Below, in pieces: positions 7,862-18,257 of a stretch of 64,000 bases of DNA (its first letter is position 1; every line of letters starts with the position of its first letter). The position numbers and the translations under genes were made by a program. The notes beneath the pieces are model-generated. The model did no database searches, was not told the origin of the DNA, and was given only the letters and a program-made list of their open reading frames with translations. Origin of the DNA: Cellulomonas sp. C5510 (lineage in GTDB: Bacteria; Actinomycetota; Actinomycetes; Actinomycetales; Cellulomonadaceae); NCBI RefSeq assembly GCF_019797765.1, contig NZ_CP081862.1, forward strand, positions 1,054,001 to 1,118,000, in the 5' to 3' direction.

Positions 7862-9528
7862 GCGCGCTCACCGGCGTCCGCTCGCTGCTGCCCTCGACCC
7901 GGGACTACGCCGAGCTGCGCACGTCCTGGCGCGGGGACCTCGTGGCCGGCGTGACCGTGGGCGTGGTCGCGCTGCCGCTGGCGCTCGCGTTCGGCGTCAG
8001 CTCGGGTGCGGGGGCGGCCGCCGGGCTCGTCACCGCCGTCGTCGCGGGTGTCGTCGCCGCGGTGTTCGGCGGCTCCCCGGTCCAGGTGTCCGGTCCGACG
8101 GGTGCGATGGTCGTCGTGCTCGCGCCGATCGTCGCGCGGTACGGCACGGGGACGCTCGCCGTGGTGGGCCTGCTCGCCGGCGTGCTCGTCGTGCTCGCCG
8201 GGGTGCTCCGGCTCGGGCGGGCGGTCGGCCTGATCCCCTGGCCGGTGATCGAGGGGTTCACGGTCGGCATCGCCGTCATCATCGCGCTCCAGCAGGTCCC
8301 GGCCGCACTCGGCGTCGCCGCCGGCGGGCACGACGCCAACGCGGTCGTCGCGGCCTGGCAGGTGCTGCACGAGGTCAGCGGCCCGCGCGCGGCGTGGTCG
8401 CTCGCCGTCGTCGCAGCGGTCGCGGCGGTCATGGTCCTCGCGCCGCGGGTGCACCGCGCCGTCCCGGGGTCGCTGGTCGCGATCCTCCTGGTGACGGTCG
8501 TGGCGTCCGCGGCCGGGCTGCCGCTCGCCACGATCGGCGGACTCCCCGCGGGGCTCCCCGCGCCGGCCCTGCCCGGCGTGGACCCGGGCGCGCTGCCCGC
8601 CCTCGTCGCCCCGGCGGTGACGGTCGCGGCGCTCGCGGCGATCGAGTCGCTGCTGTCCGCCCGCGTCGCCGCCGGCTACCCGGGAGCGGGGCCGTACGAC
8701 GGCGACCGCGAGCTCGTCGGGCAGGGGCTGGCGTCCGTCGCCTCCGCCCTGTTCGGGGGCATGCCGGCGACCGGTGCGATCGCCCGGACCGCCGTCAACG
8801 TGCGCTCCGGCGCCCGGACGCGCGCGGCGGCCGTGGTGCACGCCCTGGTGCTGCTGGGCGTCGTCGCGCTGGCCGGCTCCGTGGTCGCCCGTATCCCGCT
8901 CGCCGCGCTGGCGGGGGTGCTGCTCGTGACCGCCGTGCGCATGGTGTCCGTGCGGACGGTGCGCGCGGTGCTCGGGTCGACCCGCGCGGCGGCGCTGCTG
9001 CTCGTGCTGACCGCGGTGGTCACCATCACCGTCGACCTGGTCTACGCGGTGGGGCTCGGCATGGCCGTGGCCGCCGCCCTCAGCCTGCGCAGCCTCGCGC
9101 GGGCGGCGGGCGTCCACCGCCTGGAGCTGCCCGGCCCCGCCGTGGCCGGCGACGAGCGCATCGCGCTGCTGCGGGTGGAGGGCTCGCTGTTCTTCGCCGC
9201 TGCCGAGCGGGTGCTCGACCACGTCGCCACGGTCCGGGGTGCGGACGTGGTGGTCCTCGACCTCGCACGCGTGCACCACATCGACGCGACCGGCGCCCAG
9301 GTGCTGCAGGAGCTGGTCACCGGCCTGGAGCGGCGCGGGGTCGCGGTGCTGATCACGGGCCTGCGGGTGCACCACCGGGCGCTCGCCGGCCGGGTCGGGG
9401 TGCTCGCCGCCCTGCGGGACGAGGAGCACGCCGTCGAGGACGCGGCGGTCGCGGTGAGGCGTGCGCGGGCGCTCGTGGACCCCGCGCCCGGGGAGGACAC
9501 CCGGCCGGCGCCGCAGCCGGTGCCCTGA
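7858..9528 (+). CDS. SulP-family anion transporter with STAS domain
   Basis: A 556-aa SLC26/SulP carrier. The N-terminal membrane domain (about residues 20-420) begins with the sulfate-transporter signature DLVAGVTVGVVALPLALAFG and continues GSPVQVSGPTGAMVVVLAP and GMPATGAIARTAVNVRSGART. The cytoplasmic STAS domain follows (about residues 435-535; VVVLDLARVHHIDATGAQVL). SulP proteins carry sulfate, bicarbonate or other anions; the residues visible here do not discriminate. The GTG start overlaps the stop of the arsR-type gene, so the two are co-translated. Downstream, 9529-9793 holds no gene that I can support. Confidence 0.9.
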   Translation: MSALTGVRSLLPSTRDYAELRTSWRGDLVAGVTVGVVALPLALAFGVSSGAGAAAGLVTAVVAGVVAAVFGGSPVQVSGPTGAMVVVLAPIVARYGTGTLAVVGLLAGVLVVLAGVLRLGRAVGLIPWPVIEGFTVGIAVIIALQQVPAALGVAAGGHDANAVVAAWQVLHEVSGPRAAWSLAVVAAVAAVMVLAPRVHRAVPGSLVAILLVTVVASAAGLPLATIGGLPAGLPAPALPGVDPGALPALVAPAVTVAALAAIESLLSARVAAGYPGAGPYDGDRELVGQGLASVASALFGGMPATGAIARTAVNVRSGARTRAAAVVHALVLLGVVALAGSVVARIPLAALAGVLLVTAVRMVSVRTVRAVLGSTRAAALLLVLTAVVTITVDLVYAVGLGMAVAAALSLRSLARAAGVHRLELPGPAVAGDERIALLRVEGSLFFAAAERVLDHVATVRGADVVVLDLARVHHIDATGAQVLQELVTGLERRGVAVLITGLRVHHRALAGRVGVLAALRDEEHAVEDAAVAVRRARALVDPAPGEDTRPAPQPVP

Positions 9529-9793
9529 TGGGCCGTCCGGAGTCCGGGGCCGCCTCCGCTCGGCGCCGTGACGGCCACCGCGCTCGCGGTGTCGCTCACG
9601 TACCTCGACGGGTCGCCCGGCCGGGGTCCGCCGCCACGGTCGCCGTCGTCCGGGCCCGCACCACCACGCGGAGCGTCGACGTCATCGCCGGTCCACGGCG
9701 CTGAGCAGCCGTCCTCGGCGGCAGGCGAGCGGGGATCCCTCCACCACTCGATCAGCGGTTGGCGCGGGCAGGTCCCTGCGGCACGCTCGGCGG

Positions 9794-10168
9794 ATGATCG
9801 ACTTCACCAACGCCTCGTACGCCAAGCTCGCCCCCCGCGACCCCTCCGACGCGCACAAGGAGATCGCCGAGCTGCTCGTGCCCGGCGAGAGCATCGTCAT
9901 GGCCTTCAAGGGCATGCGCGACTCGGTCACGTTGACGGACAAGCGGCTGATCGCCCTGAACGTGCAGGGGATGACGGGCAAGAAGCGCGACTGGTCCTCA
10001 CTGCCCTACAGCAAGATCCAGGCGTTCTCGGTCGAGTCGGCGGGGACGTTCGACCTCGACTCGGAGCTCGAGCTGTGGTTCTCGGGGCTCGGACGCGTGA
10101 AGCTGGAGTTCGCCCGCGGGATCGACATCCGCGTCATCGGGCGGTTCATCGGCGAGCGGGTGCTCTAG
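9794..10168 (+). CDS. Bacterial PH-domain protein (124 aa)
   Basis: One small domain, nearly all beta strand with a C-terminal helix. MIDFTNASYAKLAP is followed by LLVPGESIVMAFKGMRDSVTLTDKRLIALN, then KKRDWSSLPYSKIQAFSVESAG, DSELELWFSG, VKLEFARG, and a last helix. The 'TDKRLIALN...SLPYSKI' pattern is typical of bacterial PH (bPH_1) proteins, which form rings and have been linked to membrane stress but have no enzyme activity. It stands alone, with no membrane helix and no obvious partner. Function unknown. Confidence 0.75.
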   Translation: MIDFTNASYAKLAPRDPSDAHKEIAELLVPGESIVMAFKGMRDSVTLTDKRLIALNVQGMTGKKRDWSSLPYSKIQAFSVESAGTFDLDSELELWFSGLGRVKLEFARGIDIRVIGRFIGERVL

Positions 10169-10210
10169 GAGCCCCCACGCCGCTCGACCCGCGAGAAGCG
10201 GGGACGAGCA

Positions 10211-10239
10211 ACGCCCGTGACGGTGGGTGTCACGGGCGT
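10211..10239. terminator. Hairpin between PH-domain gene and tRNA-Arg
   Basis: Perfect 11-bp stem: acgcccgtgac (10211-10221) and gtcacgggcgt (10229-10239), with a 7-nt loop. It sits 43 nt after the PH-domain stop and 22 nt beyond the 3' end of the tRNA on the opposite strand, so it could end either transcript. No T-run. Confidence 0.55.
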
Positions 10240-10260
10240 GCGGACCTGCTGGTCAACCTG

Positions 10261-10333
10261 TGCCCTCGATAGGATTCGAACCTACGACCTTCTGCTCCGG
10301 AGGCAGACGCTCTATCCACTGAGCTACGAGGGC
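10261..10333 (-). tRNA. tRNA-Arg (anticodon CCG)
   Basis: The minus strand folds as a full cloverleaf: acceptor GCCCTCG/CGAGGGC, D arm with AGCTCAGTGGATAGAGC, anticodon stem TCTGC/GCAGA with loop CTCCGGA (anticodon CCG, reads CGG), and T arm with GGTTCGAATCC. The discriminator base is A at 10261. CCA is not encoded and must be added. CGG is a frequent arginine codon in this GC-rich sequence. Confidence 0.95.
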
Positions 10334-10389
10334 GTGCGCGCGGCCGTCGGACCGGCGCGGTGCACGAGACTACCAGGCCGCGGGCGGTG

Positions 10390-11043
10390 TCAGTCCTCGC
10401 CGAGGAGTCCCGACAGGTAGGTCGCGGTCTCGTCGACGGCGCGGGTGTCGTCTCCGGCGGCGATCGCCTCGACGAGGCCGTCGTGGTGGTCCCCGTCCTG
10501 GAGCACCTGCGCGAAGTTGAACCGGATGTTGTCGGTGATCGCGTCGATGAGGTTCTCGTACAGAGACAGCAGCACGGGATTGCGGGCGGCGCGGGCGATG
10601 GCCCGGTGCAGCGCGAGGTCGGCGGAGACCATGCGGTCGAGCTGGCCGGAGCGCCACGCCTCGGCGCGGGCGTCGCGCAGGGCGGTGATGGTGGCGACGT
10701 CGGCGGTGGTGCGGCGGCGCGCGGCGAGGCGGGCGGCCTCGACCTCCAGGCTGCGGCGCACCTCGATGACGTCCCGCTGCCGGGCGTCGGCGATCTGCCG
10801 GCCCATGCTGACCGCGAGCTCGGACGCCGACAGCACGTACGTGCCGGACCCCTGCCGCCGCTCGACGAGCCCGGCGTGCACGAGCGACTGGACGGCCTCA
10901 CGGACGGTGTTGCGGCCGACGCCGAGCATCTCGACCAGCGCGGGCTCCGGGGGGATGCGGGTGCCGACCCGCCACTCGCCGGAGGTGATCCGTGCCCGGA
11001 GCTGGGCCACCGTCGCGTCGATGAGGCCGGTGCGTCGCGTCAT
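10390..11043 (-). CDS. GntR-family (FadR subfamily) regulator
   Basis: 217 aa. N-terminal GntR winged helix (about residues 6-70: RIPPEPALVEMLGVGRNTVREAV, wing RRQGSGTYVL) and a C-terminal all-helical FCD ligand domain (about 88-210) with the metal/ligand residues DLALHRAIARAARN and later His in DGDHHDGLVEAI. FCD regulators bind small carboxylates and are released by them. It is divergent from the MFS gene at 11149 with 105 nt between, so control of that transporter is likely. The intergenic stretch has only weak symmetry (gttg...caac near 11064-11082). Confidence 0.88.
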   Translation of the reverse strand: MTRRTGLIDATVAQLRARITSGEWRVGTRIPPEPALVEMLGVGRNTVREAVQSLVHAGLVERRQGSGTYVLSASELAVSMGRQIADARQRDVIEVRRSLEVEAARLAARRRTTADVATITALRDARAEAWRSGQLDRMVSADLALHRAIARAARNPVLLSLYENLIDAITDNIRFNFAQVLQDGDHHDGLVEAIAAGDDTRAVDETATYLSGLLGED

Positions 11044-11148
11044 GCGGGGTAGTCTCCCTGGTCAGTTGTGCCGCGATTCAACACGAACCCGGCACCGGTC
11101 CGCCAGCGCCCACCGCCGCGCGCCCTCCGCCCCCGCTCCTGAGGTCGC

Positions 11149-12417
11149 ATGCCGTCTGCCGCCGCTCCCGTGGGCTCCGCCGCGCCGTGGCGGGGCCGCC
11201 GCCTCGTCCTGCTGGGCGTCGTCCTCGTCGCGCTGAACCTGCGTATCGCGGTCGCGTCCGTGTCGCCCATCCTCGACCTGGTGCGCGCGGACGTGGCGCT
11301 GTCCGCGACCGAGGCCGGCCTGCTCGGGACCATCCCGGTGGTGTCGTTCGCGGCGTTCGGCTCGGTGACTCCGCTGCTCGCGCGCCGCATCGGGCTGGAG
11401 CCGCTGCTGGTCCTCGCGATGCTGCTGTCGGCGACGGGGGAGGTGGTGCGCTCGGGCACGTCGACGGCGACCGGGTTCCTCGGGTGGTCGGTGATCGCGC
11501 TCGCCGGCATGGGGATGGGCAACGTCCTGCTGCCGCCGGTCGTGAAGCGCTACTTCCCGGACCGCATCGGCGTGGTGACGTCCGTGTACTCGGTGACGAT
11601 GACGTTCAGCACGGCGCTGCCGGCGCTGCTCGCGCTCCCGGTGGCGGAGCGGCTCGGGTGGCGGGCGTCGCTGTCGGTGTGGTCCGCGGTCGGCGTGGTC
11701 GCGGCGCTGCCGTGGCTGGTGGTGATCGTGCGGTCCGCCGCCGCGCGCGCCGAGCTCGGCGGCCTCCTGCGGCGCGCCCCGGTGACTACGCCCGCGCTGA
11801 GGTCCCGGCACCGCTCGGGCGGGCGGGTCTGGCGCAGCCCGCTGGCGTGGGGGATGGCCGTGACGTTCGCCATGAACTCGCTCGACTCGTACGCGATGTT
11901 CGCCTGGCTGCCGCAGATCCTCGTGGACGGCGGCACGTCGCCGCACGCGGCGGGGGTGTGGCTGTCGGTGTTCGCGATCCTCGGGCTGCCGCCCGCGCTC
12001 GTGGCTCCGATCGCCGCGTCGCGGATGCGGAACCCCATCGGCCTCGTGGTGTTCTTCGTCGCGTGCTTCATGGCGTCCTACCTCGGTCTGCTGCTCGCGC
12101 CCGGGGGTCCGGTGTGGCTGTGGATCCTGCTGGGCGGTCTCGGTCCCGGGGCGTTCCCCGTGCTGCTGGCGCTCATCAACCTGCGGACGCGGACGTCCGC
12201 CGGGGCGGCGTCGCTGTCCGGCTTCACGCAGGGCGTCGGCTACGCGATCGCCGGCACCGGCCCGCTGCTGGTGGGCGTGCTCTACGACGCGACGGGCACC
12301 TGGACGGCGGCGCTGCTGTTCCTCATGGGGACGCTGGTGGTCCTCGTGGGCGCGGCGACCGTCGCGTGCCGCCCGGTGATGCTGGAGGACACGTGGGGGC
12401 CGCGGGCGCGCGCCTGA
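11149..12417 (+). CDS. MFS transporter, CynX/NimT type
   Basis: 422 aa, twelve hydrophobic segments. The opening [22 protein letters not shown] and the later [25 protein letters not shown] are characteristic of the cyanate/2-nitroimidazole (CynX/NimT/YycB) branch of the major facilitator superfamily. A central cytoplasmic loop ([18 protein letters not shown]) separates the two halves. Start: ATG at 11149; the upstream region has no strong ribosome-binding site, though cccgctcctgagg precedes it. Divergent from the FadR-type regulator, which probably controls it. Substrate unknown: cyanate is not supported, since no cyanase is near. Confidence 0.85.
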   Translation: MPSAAAPVGSAAPWRGRRLVLLGVVLVALNLRIAVASVSPILDLVRADVALSATEAGLLGTIPVVSFAAFGSVTPLLARRIGLEPLLVLAMLLSATGEVVRSGTSTATGFLGWSVIALAGMGMGNVLLPPVVKRYFPDRIGVVTSVYSVTMTFSTALPALLALPVAERLGWRASLSVWSAVGVVAALPWLVVIVRSAAARAELGGLLRRAPVTTPALRSRHRSGGRVWRSPLAWGMAVTFAMNSLDSYAMFAWLPQILVDGGTSPHAAGVWLSVFAILGLPPALVAPIAASRMRNPIGLVVFFVACFMASYLGLLLAPGGPVWLWILLGGLGPGAFPVLLALINLRTRTSAGAASLSGFTQGVGYAIAGTGPLLVGVLYDATGTWTAALLFLMGTLVVLVGAATVACRPVMLEDTWGPRARA

Positions 12418-12432
12418 CGACGGGGCGTCGGC

Positions 12433-12470
12433 CCGTCCACAGCGGTCGCAGCCGTGCGGGCTGTGGACGG
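12433..12470. terminator. Hairpin after the MFS gene
   Basis: ccgtccacagc (12433-12443) pairs with gctgtggacgg (12460-12470): 11 bp, 16-nt loop. It lies 15 nt after the MFS stop and 27 nt before the argS promoter element, so it most likely separates the two transcripts. Confidence 0.5.
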
Positions 12471-12496
12471 CGGACGGGGCAGCGCCGGGGCGTCGC

Positions 12497-12502
12497 TACG
12501 CT
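12497..12502 (+). promoter_or_regulatory. -10 element of argS (leaderless)
   Basis: TACGCT six bases before the GTG of argS. With the usual 6-7 nt to the transcription start, the mRNA would begin at the start codon. No good -35 is visible 17 nt upstream. No ribosome-binding site precedes the GTG, in keeping with a leaderless message. Confidence 0.5.
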
Positions 12503-12508
12503 TGTCCG

Positions 12509-14188
12509 GTGACCCCCGCTGAGCTCTCCGAGTCCCTGCGCGCCGCCCTCGCGGGCGCCGTCGCCGACGGGACCTTCGCCCTGGACGCCGCCGACCTGCC
12601 CGCGACCGTGCACGTGGAGCGACCCCGGCAGCGCGAGCACGGCGACTGGGCGACCAACGTGGCGCTGCAGCTCGCGAAGAAGGCCGGCACCCACCCGCGG
12701 GCCTTCGCCGAGGAGCTCGCGCGCCGGCTCGCGGACACCCCCGGGGTCGCGAAGGTCGACGTCGCCGGGCCCGGCTTCCTCAACATCACGCTCGACACGG
12801 CCGCGGCGGGCGAGCTCGCGCGCTCGGTCGTCGAGGCCGGCCCGGGGTACGGCCGCAACGAGACTCTGACCGGGCAGAGCATCAACCTGGAGTTCGTCTC
12901 CGCCAACCCGACCGGCCCGATCCACATCGGCGGCGTGCGGTGGGCCGCCGTCGGCGACAGCCTGGCCCGCGTCCTGGAGGCGTCCGGTGCCCGCGTCGGC
13001 CGCGAGTACTACTTCAACGACCACGGCGCGCAGATCGACCGGTTCGCGCGCTCGCTGCTCGCCCGCGCGCGCGGCGAGGAGGCGCCGGAGGACGGCTACG
13101 GCGGCCAGTACATCGCCGACATCGCCGACGCGGTCATCGCGCGGGCCGCCGAGGCCGGCGAGCCCGACCCCCGCACGCTGCCCGACGCGGAGGCGCAGGA
13201 GGCGTTCCGGTCCCGCGGGGTCGACCTGATGTTCGCGGAGATCAAGAAGTCCCTGCACGACTTCGGCGTCGACTTCGACGTGTACTTCCACGAGGACACG
13301 CTGCACGAGAACGGGGCCGTCGACCGGGCCGTCGCGCGCCTGCGCGAGCTCGGCCACGTCTACGAGGCCGACGGTGCCACCTGGCTGCGCACCACCGACT
13401 TCGGGGACGACAAGGACCGCGTCATCATCAAGTCCGACGGCGACGCCGCCTACATCGCCGGCGACCTGGCGTACTACCTGGACAAGCGGGAGCGCGGCTT
13501 CGACCGCGTCATCATCATGCTCGGCGCCGACCACCACGGGTACATCGGCCGGATGATGGCGATGTGCGCCGCGTTCGGCGACACCCCGCACGTCAACCTC
13601 GAGATCCTCATCGGGCAGATGGTGAACCTCGTCAAGGACGGCACCCCGGTCCGGATGAGCAAGCGCGCGGGCACGGTCGTCACGATCGAGGACCTGGTCG
13701 AGGCCGTGGGCGTCGACGCGGCGCGCTACTCGCTGGCGCGCTCGTCGGCGGACTCCTCGATCGACCTCGACCTGGACCTGCTGAGCCGGGCGACCAACGA
13801 GAACCCCGTCTACTACGTGCAGTACGCGCACGCCCGCACCTGCTCTGTCGCCCGCAACGCCGCCGACGCGGGCGTCCGGCGGGCCGACGGCTTCGACGCC
13901 TCGCTGCTCGACCACGAGACCGAGTCCGTGCTGCTCGGCCGGATCGCGGAGATGCCGCGCGTCGTCGCGCAGGCCGCCGAGCTCCGGGAACCGCACCGTG
14001 TCGCCCGGTACCTGGAGGAGGTCGCCGGGGCGTACCAGAAGTGGTACGAGCAGCGCCGCGTGCTGCCGTTCGGCGACGAGCCGGTCTCCGACGTGCACCG
14101 CACGCGGTTGTGGCTGAACGACGCGACCCGGCAGGTGCTGGCGAACGGCCTGGGGCTGCTCGGGGTGAGCGCGCCGGAGCGGATGTGA
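12509..14188 (+). CDS. argS: Arginyl-tRNA synthetase
   Basis: 559-aa class I enzyme that charges tRNA-Arg. Domains in order: N-terminal additional domain ([15 protein letters not shown], about residues 45-60), the HIGH-type signature [14 protein letters not shown] (about 130-143), Rossmann core with [16 protein letters not shown], the KMSKS-equivalent [11 protein letters not shown] (about 380-390), and a helical anticodon-binding domain ending [10 protein letters not shown]. Its length is normal for bacteria. GTG start at 12509 with a -10 hexamer immediately upstream and no SD sequence. It overlaps lysA by 4 nt (GTGA). The argS-lysA-hom order is standard in actinomycetes and is the basis of arginine/lysine co-regulation in corynebacteria. 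Confidence 0.97.
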   Translation: MTPAELSESLRAALAGAVADGTFALDAADLPATVHVERPRQREHGDWATNVALQLAKKAGTHPRAFAEELARRLADTPGVAKVDVAGPGFLNITLDTAAAGELARSVVEAGPGYGRNETLTGQSINLEFVSANPTGPIHIGGVRWAAVGDSLARVLEASGARVGREYYFNDHGAQIDRFARSLLARARGEEAPEDGYGGQYIADIADAVIARAAEAGEPDPRTLPDAEAQEAFRSRGVDLMFAEIKKSLHDFGVDFDVYFHEDTLHENGAVDRAVARLRELGHVYEADGATWLRTTDFGDDKDRVIIKSDGDAAYIAGDLAYYLDKRERGFDRVIIMLGADHHGYIGRMMAMCAAFGDTPHVNLEILIGQMVNLVKDGTPVRMSKRAGTVVTIEDLVEAVGVDAARYSLARSSADSSIDLDLDLLSRATNENPVYYVQYAHARTCSVARNAADAGVRRADGFDASLLDHETESVLLGRIAEMPRVVAQAAELREPHRVARYLEEVAGAYQKWYEQRRVLPFGDEPVSDVHRTRLWLNDATRQVLANGLGLLGVSAPERM

Positions 14189-15645
14189 CCGCCGCCCCCG
14201 GCTCGGGCGCCACCGCCGACTCCGCGGCGGGCCACGCGGTGGCGGGCGCCGGGACCGACGGCGCCCCCGAGGCCGGCGCGCTGGGCCTGCCGTGGCCGGC
14301 GCACGCCGTGCGGGGCGCCGACGGTGCCGTGCGCGTCGCGGGCGTCGACCTGCGGGACCTCGCGGCCGAGCACGGCACCCCGGCGTACGTGCTGGACGAG
14401 GCCGCGTTCCGGTCCCGTGCGCGGGGGCTCCGGGTGGCGTTCGAGAAGGCGTTCGGGCACCTCGGTGCGGGCGTCGACGTGTACTACGCGGGCAAGGCGT
14501 TCCTGTCGGTCGCCGTCGCCCGCTGGGCGCACGAGGAGGGCCTGCGGGTCGACACGTCCACGGGCGGTGAGCTGGCGGTCGCGCTGCGCGCCGGCGTCCC
14601 GGGCGCGGACATCGGGCTGCACGGCAACAACAAGTCCGACGCGGAGATCGCCCGGGCGCTCGACGCCGGGGTCGGGCGGATCATCGTCGACTCCCTCGGG
14701 GAGGTCGACCGCCTCCTCGCGGCCGTGCGGGCGCGCACCGCGGACGGTGCCGAGCCCGAGCCCGCCCCCGTCATGGTGCGCGTGACCACCGGTGTCCACG
14801 CAGGCGGCCACGAGTACATCTCGACCGCGCACGAGGACCAGAAGTTCGGCCTGTCCGTCGCGACCGCCGCCGACGGCACCAGCCCCGCGATGACCGCCCT
14901 CGAGCGGGTCGTCGCCGCGCCGGAGCTCCGGCTGCTGGGCATCCACTCCCACATCGGCTCGCAGATCCTCGACCCCGAGGGCTTCGCGGTCGCCGCGGGC
15001 GCGGTGCTGCGGCTGCGCGCCGAGCTCGCCGCCCGCACCGGGTACCTCGCGCCCGAGGTCGACCTCGGCGGCGGCTTCGGCATCGCGTACCTGCCGGGGG
15101 AGGTGCCCCTCGACCCCGAGCGCATCGCGAAGGACCTCGCCACGACGGTCGACGCCACCTGCGCCGAGCTCGGCACCCCGGTGCCGCGGCTGTCGTTCGA
15201 GCCCGGCCGGGCGGTCGTCGGCCCGACCACCCTGACGCTCTACACGGTCGGGACGGTCAAGCCCGTCACGCTCGAGGACGGACGGGTCCGGCTGTACGTC
15301 TCCGTCGACGGCGGCATGAGCGACAACATCCGACCCGCCCTGTACGGCGCGCCGTACCACGCGGCGGTCGTCTCCCGGACGGGTGCGGCACGGACCGTCC
15401 TCGCGCGGGTCGTCGGCAAGCACTGCGAGAGCGGCGACATCGTCGTGCACGACGTGCAGCTGCCGGCCGACGTCGCGCCCGGGGACCTGCTCGCGGTCGC
15501 CGCCACCGGTGCGTACGGCCGCTCGATGGCCTCCAACTACAACCACGTCCCGCGCCCGCCGGTCGTGGCGGTCCGCGACGGAGCGACCCGCGTGCTGGTC
15601 CGGCGCGAGACCGAGGACGACCTGCTGGCCCTCGACCTGGGCTGA
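14185..15645 (+). CDS. lysA: Diaminopimelate decarboxylase
   Basis: 486 aa; makes L-lysine from meso-diaminopimelate with PLP. The alanine-racemase-type barrel carries the PLP lysine in [11 protein letters not shown], the stretch [11 protein letters not shown], the HSHIGSQI motif, and GGGFGIAY; the C-terminal domain shows the substrate motif KHCESGDI and the final [12 protein letters not shown]. An Ala/Gly/Asp-rich extension of about 35 residues precedes the conserved core. Start GTG overlaps the argS stop (translation coupling). Its product serves protein synthesis, while its substrate is shared with the peptidoglycan pathway. Confidence 0.97.
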   Translation: MTAAPGSGATADSAAGHAVAGAGTDGAPEAGALGLPWPAHAVRGADGAVRVAGVDLRDLAAEHGTPAYVLDEAAFRSRARGLRVAFEKAFGHLGAGVDVYYAGKAFLSVAVARWAHEEGLRVDTSTGGELAVALRAGVPGADIGLHGNNKSDAEIARALDAGVGRIIVDSLGEVDRLLAAVRARTADGAEPEPAPVMVRVTTGVHAGGHEYISTAHEDQKFGLSVATAADGTSPAMTALERVVAAPELRLLGIHSHIGSQILDPEGFAVAAGAVLRLRAELAARTGYLAPEVDLGGGFGIAYLPGEVPLDPERIAKDLATTVDATCAELGTPVPRLSFEPGRAVVGPTTLTLYTVGTVKPVTLEDGRVRLYVSVDGGMSDNIRPALYGAPYHAAVVSRTGAARTVLARVVGKHCESGDIVVHDVQLPADVAPGDLLAVAATGAYGRSMASNYNHVPRPPVVAVRDGATRVLVRRETEDDLLALDLG

Positions 15646-15720
15646 GGCTCGGGGACCCGCCCCTCCGGCGGTGCCCCGCCCAGGGTGTGGATGCGCCCCC
15701 GGCGGGCGCGGCACGGCCCC

Positions 15721-15789
15721 TATCCTGGGGCTCGGCCCGGCGGCGACGCCCCGGGACGCACCCCACCAGGCCCGGTGCCCCGGGCGTGA
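15721..15789 (+). promoter_or_regulatory. Possible promoter and leader hairpin of hom
   Basis: TATCCT (15721-15726) is a fair -10, without a clear -35, about 80 nt before hom. In the leader, acgccccggg (15746-15755) can pair with cccgggcgt (15781-15789 region) with one bulged C, just before the start codon. No Thr/Ile-rich leader peptide is evident. This might be an independent start for hom-thrC-thrB; weak evidence. Confidence 0.3.
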
Positions 15790-15805
15790 TCGAGAGGCGC
15801 ACGCG

Positions 15806-17161
15806 GTGACAGCACGCGACGAGACCGTCGGACCCGCCACGCCCGCCGCCGGCGACCGTCCCGCCGTGCGGGTCGCGCTGCTCGGCTGCGGCGTCGTCGG
15901 CACGGAGGTCGTGCGGCTGCTCACGACGCAGGGGCCCGACCTGGCCGCCCGGGTCGGGGCGCCGCTGGAGCTCGTCGGGATCGCGGTGCGGGACGTCGAC
16001 GCCGAGCGGGACCCGGTCGTCGACCGCGCGCTGCTCACCTCCGACGCCGAGGGGCTCGTCGCGAAGGCGGACGTCGTGGTCGAGGTGGTGGGCGGCATCG
16101 AGCCCGCGCGGTCGCTGCTGCTGCGCGCCGTCGAGCACGGCGCGGCGGTCGTCACCGCGAACAAGGCGCTGCTCGCCCAGGACGGCCCGACGCTGTACGC
16201 CGCCGCGGACGCCGCGGGCGTGGACCTGTACTTCGAGGCAGCCGTCGCCGGCGCGATCCCCCTGGTCCGGCCGGTGCGCGAGTCGCTGACCGGTGACCGC
16301 GTCCAGCGGGTGCTGGGCATCGTCAACGGCACCACCAACTACGTGCTCGACCGCATGGCCGCGGACGGGCTGGACCTCGACGCCGCCGTGGCGGAGGCGC
16401 AGGCGCTCGGCTACGCGGAGGCGGACCCCACCGCGGACGTCGAGGGCTACGACGCCGCCGCGAAGGCCGCGATCCTGGCCTCGCTGGCGTTCCACACCCG
16501 GGTGTCCCTCGACGACGTCGACCGGCAGGGGATCACGGGAGTCACCGCGGACGACGTGGCCTGGGCCGGTCGCACGGGCCACGTCATCAAGCTGCTCGCG
16601 ATCGCCGAGCGCCGGGTCGGCGACGACGGCCGCGAGGGCGTCCAGGCGCGTGTGCACCCCGCGCTCGTGCCGCTGTCCCACCCGCTCGCCGGCGTCCGGG
16701 GGGCGTTCAACGCGGTGTTCGTCGAGGCCGAGGCCGCGGGCGAGCTCATGTTCTACGGCCGCGGCGCGGGCGGCGCCCCCACGGCGAGCGCGGTGCTCGG
16801 CGACGTCGTCTCGGCGGCCCGCCACCGGGTGCACGGCGGCCGCGGCCCGGCGGAGTCCTGGTACGCCGACCTGCCCGTGCTGCCGGCGCAGTCCGCCCGC
16901 ACCCGCTACCAGGTGCGGCTCGAGGTCGACGACCGCCCCGGCGTGCTCGCCCAGGTGTCCGCCGTGCTGGCGGAGCACGGCGTCTCGATCGAGGCGGTCC
17001 GGCAGTCGCCGGCGGACGCCGACGCCACGCCCGGCGTCGCCCGCCTCGTCATCACCACGCACGAGGCGCCGGAGGCCGCTCTGGCGGCCACCGTCGCCGC
17101 GATCGGCGGCCTGGACTCCGTCCGCGAGGTCGTCTCCGTCCTGCGAGTCGAGGGAGCCTGA
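15806..17161 (+). CDS. hom: Homoserine dehydrogenase
   Basis: 451 aa; reduces aspartate semialdehyde to homoserine, the branch to threonine and methionine. NAD(P) Rossmann motif [11 protein letters not shown] (about residues 22-32), [20 protein letters not shown], the catalytic-domain signature [14 protein letters not shown] and [17 protein letters not shown], and a C-terminal ACT domain (about residues 368-451; [20 protein letters not shown]) that gives threonine feedback in relatives. The GTG start at 15806 has a weak SD (gagagg). The stop shares its last base with the ATG of thrC (TGATG). Confidence 0.96.
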   Translation: MTARDETVGPATPAAGDRPAVRVALLGCGVVGTEVVRLLTTQGPDLAARVGAPLELVGIAVRDVDAERDPVVDRALLTSDAEGLVAKADVVVEVVGGIEPARSLLLRAVEHGAAVVTANKALLAQDGPTLYAAADAAGVDLYFEAAVAGAIPLVRPVRESLTGDRVQRVLGIVNGTTNYVLDRMAADGLDLDAAVAEAQALGYAEADPTADVEGYDAAAKAAILASLAFHTRVSLDDVDRQGITGVTADDVAWAGRTGHVIKLLAIAERRVGDDGREGVQARVHPALVPLSHPLAGVRGAFNAVFVEAEAAGELMFYGRGAGGAPTASAVLGDVVSAARHRVHGGRGPAESWYADLPVLPAQSARTRYQVRLEVDDRPGVLAQVSAVLAEHGVSIEAVRQSPADADATPGVARLVITTHEAPEAALAATVAAIGGLDSVREVVSVLRVEGA

Positions 17162-18252
17162 TGGCACAGCAGTGGCGCGGCGTCATCCGCGAGTACGCGG
17201 ACCGGCTGCCCGCGCACGTCCAGGAGCACGTCGTCACGCTCGGCGAGGGCGGCACGCCGCTCGTCGCCGCGCCGGCGCTGTCCGCGCTCACCGGGGCGGA
17301 GGTGTTCGTCAAGGTCGAGGGCATGAACCCCACGGGCTCCTTCAAGGACCGCGGCATGACGACGGCGATCTCCGCGGCCGCCGGGCGCGGCGCGCGCGCC
17401 GTCGTGTGCGCGTCGACGGGCAACACGTCGGCGTCCGCCGCCGCGTACGCCACCGCCGCGGGCATGGTCTGCGCGGTGCTGGTGCCGGACGGCAAGATCG
17501 CGATGGGCAAGCTCAGCCAGGCCGTCGCGCACGGCGCGAAGCTGCTGCAGGTCGACGGCAACTTCGACGACTGCCTCGTCGCGGCCCGCAAGCTCGCGGA
17601 GGCGTACCCCGTCGAGCTCGTGAACTCCGTGAACCCCGACCGCATCGAGGGCCAGAAGACGGGCGCGTTCGAGATCGTCGACGCGCTCGGCGACGCCCCG
17701 GACATCCACGCGCTCCCGGTCGGCAACGCCGGCAACATCACGGCGTACTGGAAGGGGTTCCGCGAGTACGCGGGGCTCGACGCGGGTGCGGACCTCCCGG
17801 CGGTCGCCACGCACACCCCGGCGATGTGGGGCTTCCAGGCCGCGGGCGCCGCGCCGATCGTGCGCGGCTACCCGGTGACGGAGCCCGAGACGATCGCCAC
17901 GGCGATCCGCATCGGCAACCCGGCCTCCTGGGTCCAGGCGGAGGCGGCGCGCGACCTGTCCGGTGGCCTGATCGAGGCGGTGACGGACGACGAGATCCTC
18001 GCCGCCCACCGCGTCCTGTCCTCCCGGGTCGGCGTGTTCGTCGAGCCGGCGTCGGCGGCGGGCGTCGCGGGCATCCTGCGGCTCGCCCAGGAGGGCCGCG
18101 TGCCCGCGGGGTCGCGCATCGTCGTGACGGTCACCGGTCACGGGCTGAAGGACCCGCAGTGGGCGCTGCGCACCGCGGACGGCGGCGAGGTCGAGACCAC
18201 CCGCGTGCGACCCGACGTGGTCGAGATCGCCGCGGCGCTCGGCCTGGGCTGA
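17161..18252 (+). CDS. thrC: Threonine synthase
   Basis: 363 aa, the short form of PLP-dependent threonine synthase that converts O-phosphohomoserine to threonine. The PLP lysine is Lys62 in [10 protein letters not shown]; the phosphate-binding loop [12 protein letters not shown] and the substrate-phosphate contact [15 protein letters not shown] are present. A late [14 protein letters not shown] motif closes the active site. The ATG overlaps the hom stop by one base; thrB follows 5 nt after its stop. Order hom-thrC-thrB as in mycobacteria. Confidence 0.97.
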   Translation: MAQQWRGVIREYADRLPAHVQEHVVTLGEGGTPLVAAPALSALTGAEVFVKVEGMNPTGSFKDRGMTTAISAAAGRGARAVVCASTGNTSASAAAYATAAGMVCAVLVPDGKIAMGKLSQAVAHGAKLLQVDGNFDDCLVAARKLAEAYPVELVNSVNPDRIEGQKTGAFEIVDALGDAPDIHALPVGNAGNITAYWKGFREYAGLDAGADLPAVATHTPAMWGFQAAGAAPIVRGYPVTEPETIATAIRIGNPASWVQAEAARDLSGGLIEAVTDDEILAAHRVLSSRVGVFVEPASAAGVAGILRLAQEGRVPAGSRIVVTVTGHGLKDPQWALRTADGGEVETTRVRPDVVEIAAALGLG

Positions 18253-18257
18253 CGGCC

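Noticed and set aside
14240..14300. lysA N-terminal extension as a separate small gene
   Set aside because: The GTG at 14185 overlaps argS (GTGA), as is typical for translational coupling, and the extension is in frame with the decarboxylase without a stop.
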